A DNA stretch of 7,605 bases, taken from Brevundimonas sp. UBA7534. Lineage in GTDB: Bacteria; Pseudomonadota; Alphaproteobacteria; Caulobacterales; Caulobacteraceae. The position numbers and the translations under genes are program-made. The notes under the pieces were generated by a model, which was not told the DNA's origin, searched no databases, and worked only from the letters and a program-made list of their open reading frames with translations. Positions 6,264 to 7,605 of this stretch are shown piece by piece. Numbering within the stretch: the stretch's first letter is position 1; each line of letters begins with the position of its first letter. Location: assembly GCF_002479325.1 (NCBI RefSeq), contig NZ_DLMO01000086.1, positions 1 through 7,605 of the forward strand, written 5' to 3'.

Positions 6264-7148
6264 ATGACCGCCCCCTTGTTCAAGGGCGTGATCACCGCCC
6301 TGATCACACCACTTCGTGACGGAAACGTGGACGAGGCCGCTTTCGTCAAACTGCTGGAGCGCCAGATCGCCGCAGGCGTGGACGGGGTCGTGCCGATGGG
6401 CACGACGGGCGAGAGCGCGACCCTGCACCCGGAAGAGCATCGGCGCGTGGTCGAACTGGCCGTGGCGACGGCGGCGGGACGGATTCGCGTGATCGTGGGC
6501 GCCGGCTCCTCGGCTACCGACAAGGCGATCGAGATGGTCGCCCACGCCAAAGCGGTCGGCGCCGACGGGGCGCTGGTCGTCGCGCCCTATTACAACCGCC
6601 CGTCGCAGACGGGGATGACGGCGCACTTCCGCGCCATCGCCGATGCGGTGCAACTGCCCGTTCTGCTCTACAACGTGCCGGGACGCACCGGGTCCGACAT
6701 CGCCAACGAGACCGTGGCCGCCCTGGCGGAGCATCCGAACATCGTCGGCATCAAGGACGCCACCGGCGACATGGGGCGGATCGCCTGGATGCGGGCGACC
6801 CTGCCCGAGGGCTTCGCCTATCTGTCGGGCGACGACGCCAGCTGGCTGGGCTATGCGGCGTCGGGCGGGCACGGCGTGATCTCGGTGACGTCCAATGTCG
6901 CGCCCGAGGCCATGGTCGCCCTGCAGCAGGCCCTGACCACCGGCGACCTGGCGACCGCGCGGTCGTGGCAGGACCGGCTGATCGGCCTGCACCGGGCGCT
7001 GTTCCTGGACAGCTCGCCGTCGCCGGCCAAGTACGCCCTGTCGCGGCTGGGCCTGTGCGGCGAGGAGGTACGGCTGCCGCTGGCGCCGACGGACGCCGCG
7101 GTGCGTCCGGCCATCGACCGGGCCATGGTCGCGGCGGGTCTGGGCTGA
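6264..7148 (+). CDS. dapA: 4-hydroxy-tetrahydrodipicolinate synthase
   Basis: This 294-residue class I aldolase has the normal DapA length and is recognisable throughout. It condenses pyruvate with aspartate semialdehyde, the first committed step to diaminopimelate (peptidoglycan cross-links) and lysine, in the cytosol. Against the E. coli enzyme (offset +3) the active site is complete: Schiff-base Lys164 in GIKDATG, the proton-relay residues Thr48 (MGTTGES), Tyr136 and Tyr110, and Arg141 in LYNVPGRTG, which binds the semialdehyde carboxylate. At the lysine-feedback site, His53, Asn80 and Glu84 of E. coli are Pro56, Ser83 and Lys87 here, whereas Ser48, Ala49, His56 and Tyr106 are kept, so inhibition by lysine may be weak. 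ATG at 6264 gives the family-typical N-terminus (MTAPLFKGVITALITP); the frame is open further upstream, but nothing there resembles DapA. The stop overlaps the smpB start (TGATG), implying co-translation with smpB. Confidence 0.97.
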   Translation: MTAPLFKGVITALITPLRDGNVDEAAFVKLLERQIAAGVDGVVPMGTTGESATLHPEEHRRVVELAVATAAGRIRVIVGAGSSATDKAIEMVAHAKAVGADGALVVAPYYNRPSQTGMTAHFRAIADAVQLPVLLYNVPGRTGSDIANETVAALAEHPNIVGIKDATGDMGRIAWMRATLPEGFAYLSGDDASWLGYAASGGHGVISVTSNVAPEAMVALQQALTTGDLATARSWQDRLIGLHRALFLDSSPSPAKYALSRLGLCGEEVRLPLAPTDAAVRPAIDRAMVAAGLG

Positions 7149-7605
7149 TGGCGTCGGAAAAGCCCAAGATGAAGGTGCTGGCCGAGAACCGCCGGGCCAA
7201 GTTCGACTACTTCCTGACCGACAATCTTGAGGCCGGGATCCAGCTGCTGGGCACCGAGATCAAGGCGCTGCGCGACGGCCGGGCCAACATCGCCGAGAGC
7301 TATGCCTCGGTGGAAGGCCGCGAGATCATGCTGATCAACGCCGACATCCCGCCCTACAAGCAGGCCAACCGATTCAACCATGAGCCGCGGCGGCACCGCA
7401 AGCTGCTGTTGCACAGGAAGCAGATCGACAAGCTGATCGGCGCGGTTCAGCGCGACGGCCAGACGATCATTCCCTTGCGCCTGTATCTGAACGAGGCGGG
7501 CAAGGCCAAGCTGGAGATCGCGCTGGCCAAGGGCAAGAAGCTGCACGACAAGCGCGAGGCCTCGGCCGAGCGCGACTGGCAGCGCGACAAGGCCCGGCTG
7601 ATGCG
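7148..7605 (+). CDS. smpB: SsrA-binding protein SmpB (3' end cut by window)
   Basis: The first 152 codons are present and open to the right edge; the family is usually 150-160 residues, so only a few are missing. SmpB binds tmRNA (ssrA) and brings it to ribosomes stalled on messages without a stop codon, allowing tagging of the incomplete protein and ribosome recycling. Conserved blocks in order: AENRRAKFDYF (12-22), GIQLLGTEIKALRDGRAN (30-47), ESYASVEGREIMLINADIPPY (50-70, the OB-fold core), the NHEPRRHRKLLLHRKQI block (77-93), and GKKLHDKREA (~132-141), which starts the basic C-terminal tail that probes the mRNA channel. The ATG shares its A with the dapA stop (TGATG), so the two genes are almost certainly one operon. 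The short Ser/Lys N-terminal extension before AENRRA is ordinary. No tmRNA gene is seen in this window. Confidence 0.96.
   Translation, partial: MASEKPKMKVLAENRRAKFDYFLTDNLEAGIQLLGTEIKALRDGRANIAESYASVEGREIMLINADIPPYKQANRFNHEPRRHRKLLLHRKQIDKLIGAVQRDGQTIIPLRLYLNEAGKAKLEIALAKGKKLHDKREASAERDWQRDKARLM

Noticed and set aside
1..7605. CRISPR arrays, insertion sequences, tRNA/rRNA genes, tmRNA, phage attachment sites
   Set aside because: I saw no regularly spaced repeats, transposase motifs, terminal inverted repeats or RNA-gene signatures on either strand; nearly all bases are in recognised genes.

Overview
The window is high-GC DNA whose gene content, codon use (strong G/C third positions) and gene order fit an alphaproteobacterium, most likely the Caulobacterales (Brevundimonas/Caulobacter type). 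The main grounds are the slt / dapA / smpB neighbourhood and a small OmpA-type surface protein with an Ala-rich signal peptide. The assignment is inference from recognised protein families, not from a database search. Coding density is very high: the longest gap between genes is 214 bases.

Layout. (a) 1-195, minus: 5' end of a secreted, probable OmpA-like outer-membrane beta-barrel protein, cut by the window edge. (b) 410-1141, minus: a soluble family-2 glycosyltransferase of the dolichol/undecaprenyl-phosphate sugar synthase type. (c) 1217-3343, plus, divergent from (b): a 708-residue membrane protein whose first ~400 residues are an ArnT-like (GT83/PMT-type) lipid-linked-sugar glycosyltransferase and whose last ~300 residues are a FecCD/BtuC-type ABC importer permease, in one uninterrupted frame. 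(d) 3340-4095, plus, overlapping (c) by 4 bases: the matching ABC ATPase. (e) 4089-6164, minus: a soluble lytic murein transglycosylase (Slt/GH23) whose stop codon overlaps the end of (d) tail to tail. (f) 6264-7148, plus: dapA. (g) 7148-7605, plus: smpB, overlapping dapA by one base and cut just before its end.

How the genes fit together. The GT2 enzyme and the ArnT-like half would make a donor/acceptor pair: one loads a sugar on an undecaprenyl carrier, the other moves it from the carrier to an envelope acceptor. The FecCD half and the ATPase form the inner-membrane core of a metal-chelate or cobalamin importer, but no substrate-binding protein or TonB-dependent receptor is present here. 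Slt (peptidoglycan cleavage) and DapA (diaminopimelate/lysine synthesis) lie on either side of a 99-base divergent promoter region, and dapA is followed by the ribosome-rescue factor SmpB.

The most unusual item is the glycosyltransferase-permease chimera in (c). The ArnT part lacks its usual C-terminal domain and the permease part lacks its own start and first membrane helix. The simplest reading is an in-frame deletion fusion, either real or an assembly artefact. A functional two-domain protein is possible but cannot be shown from sequence alone. The rest looks like ordinary core-genome content.
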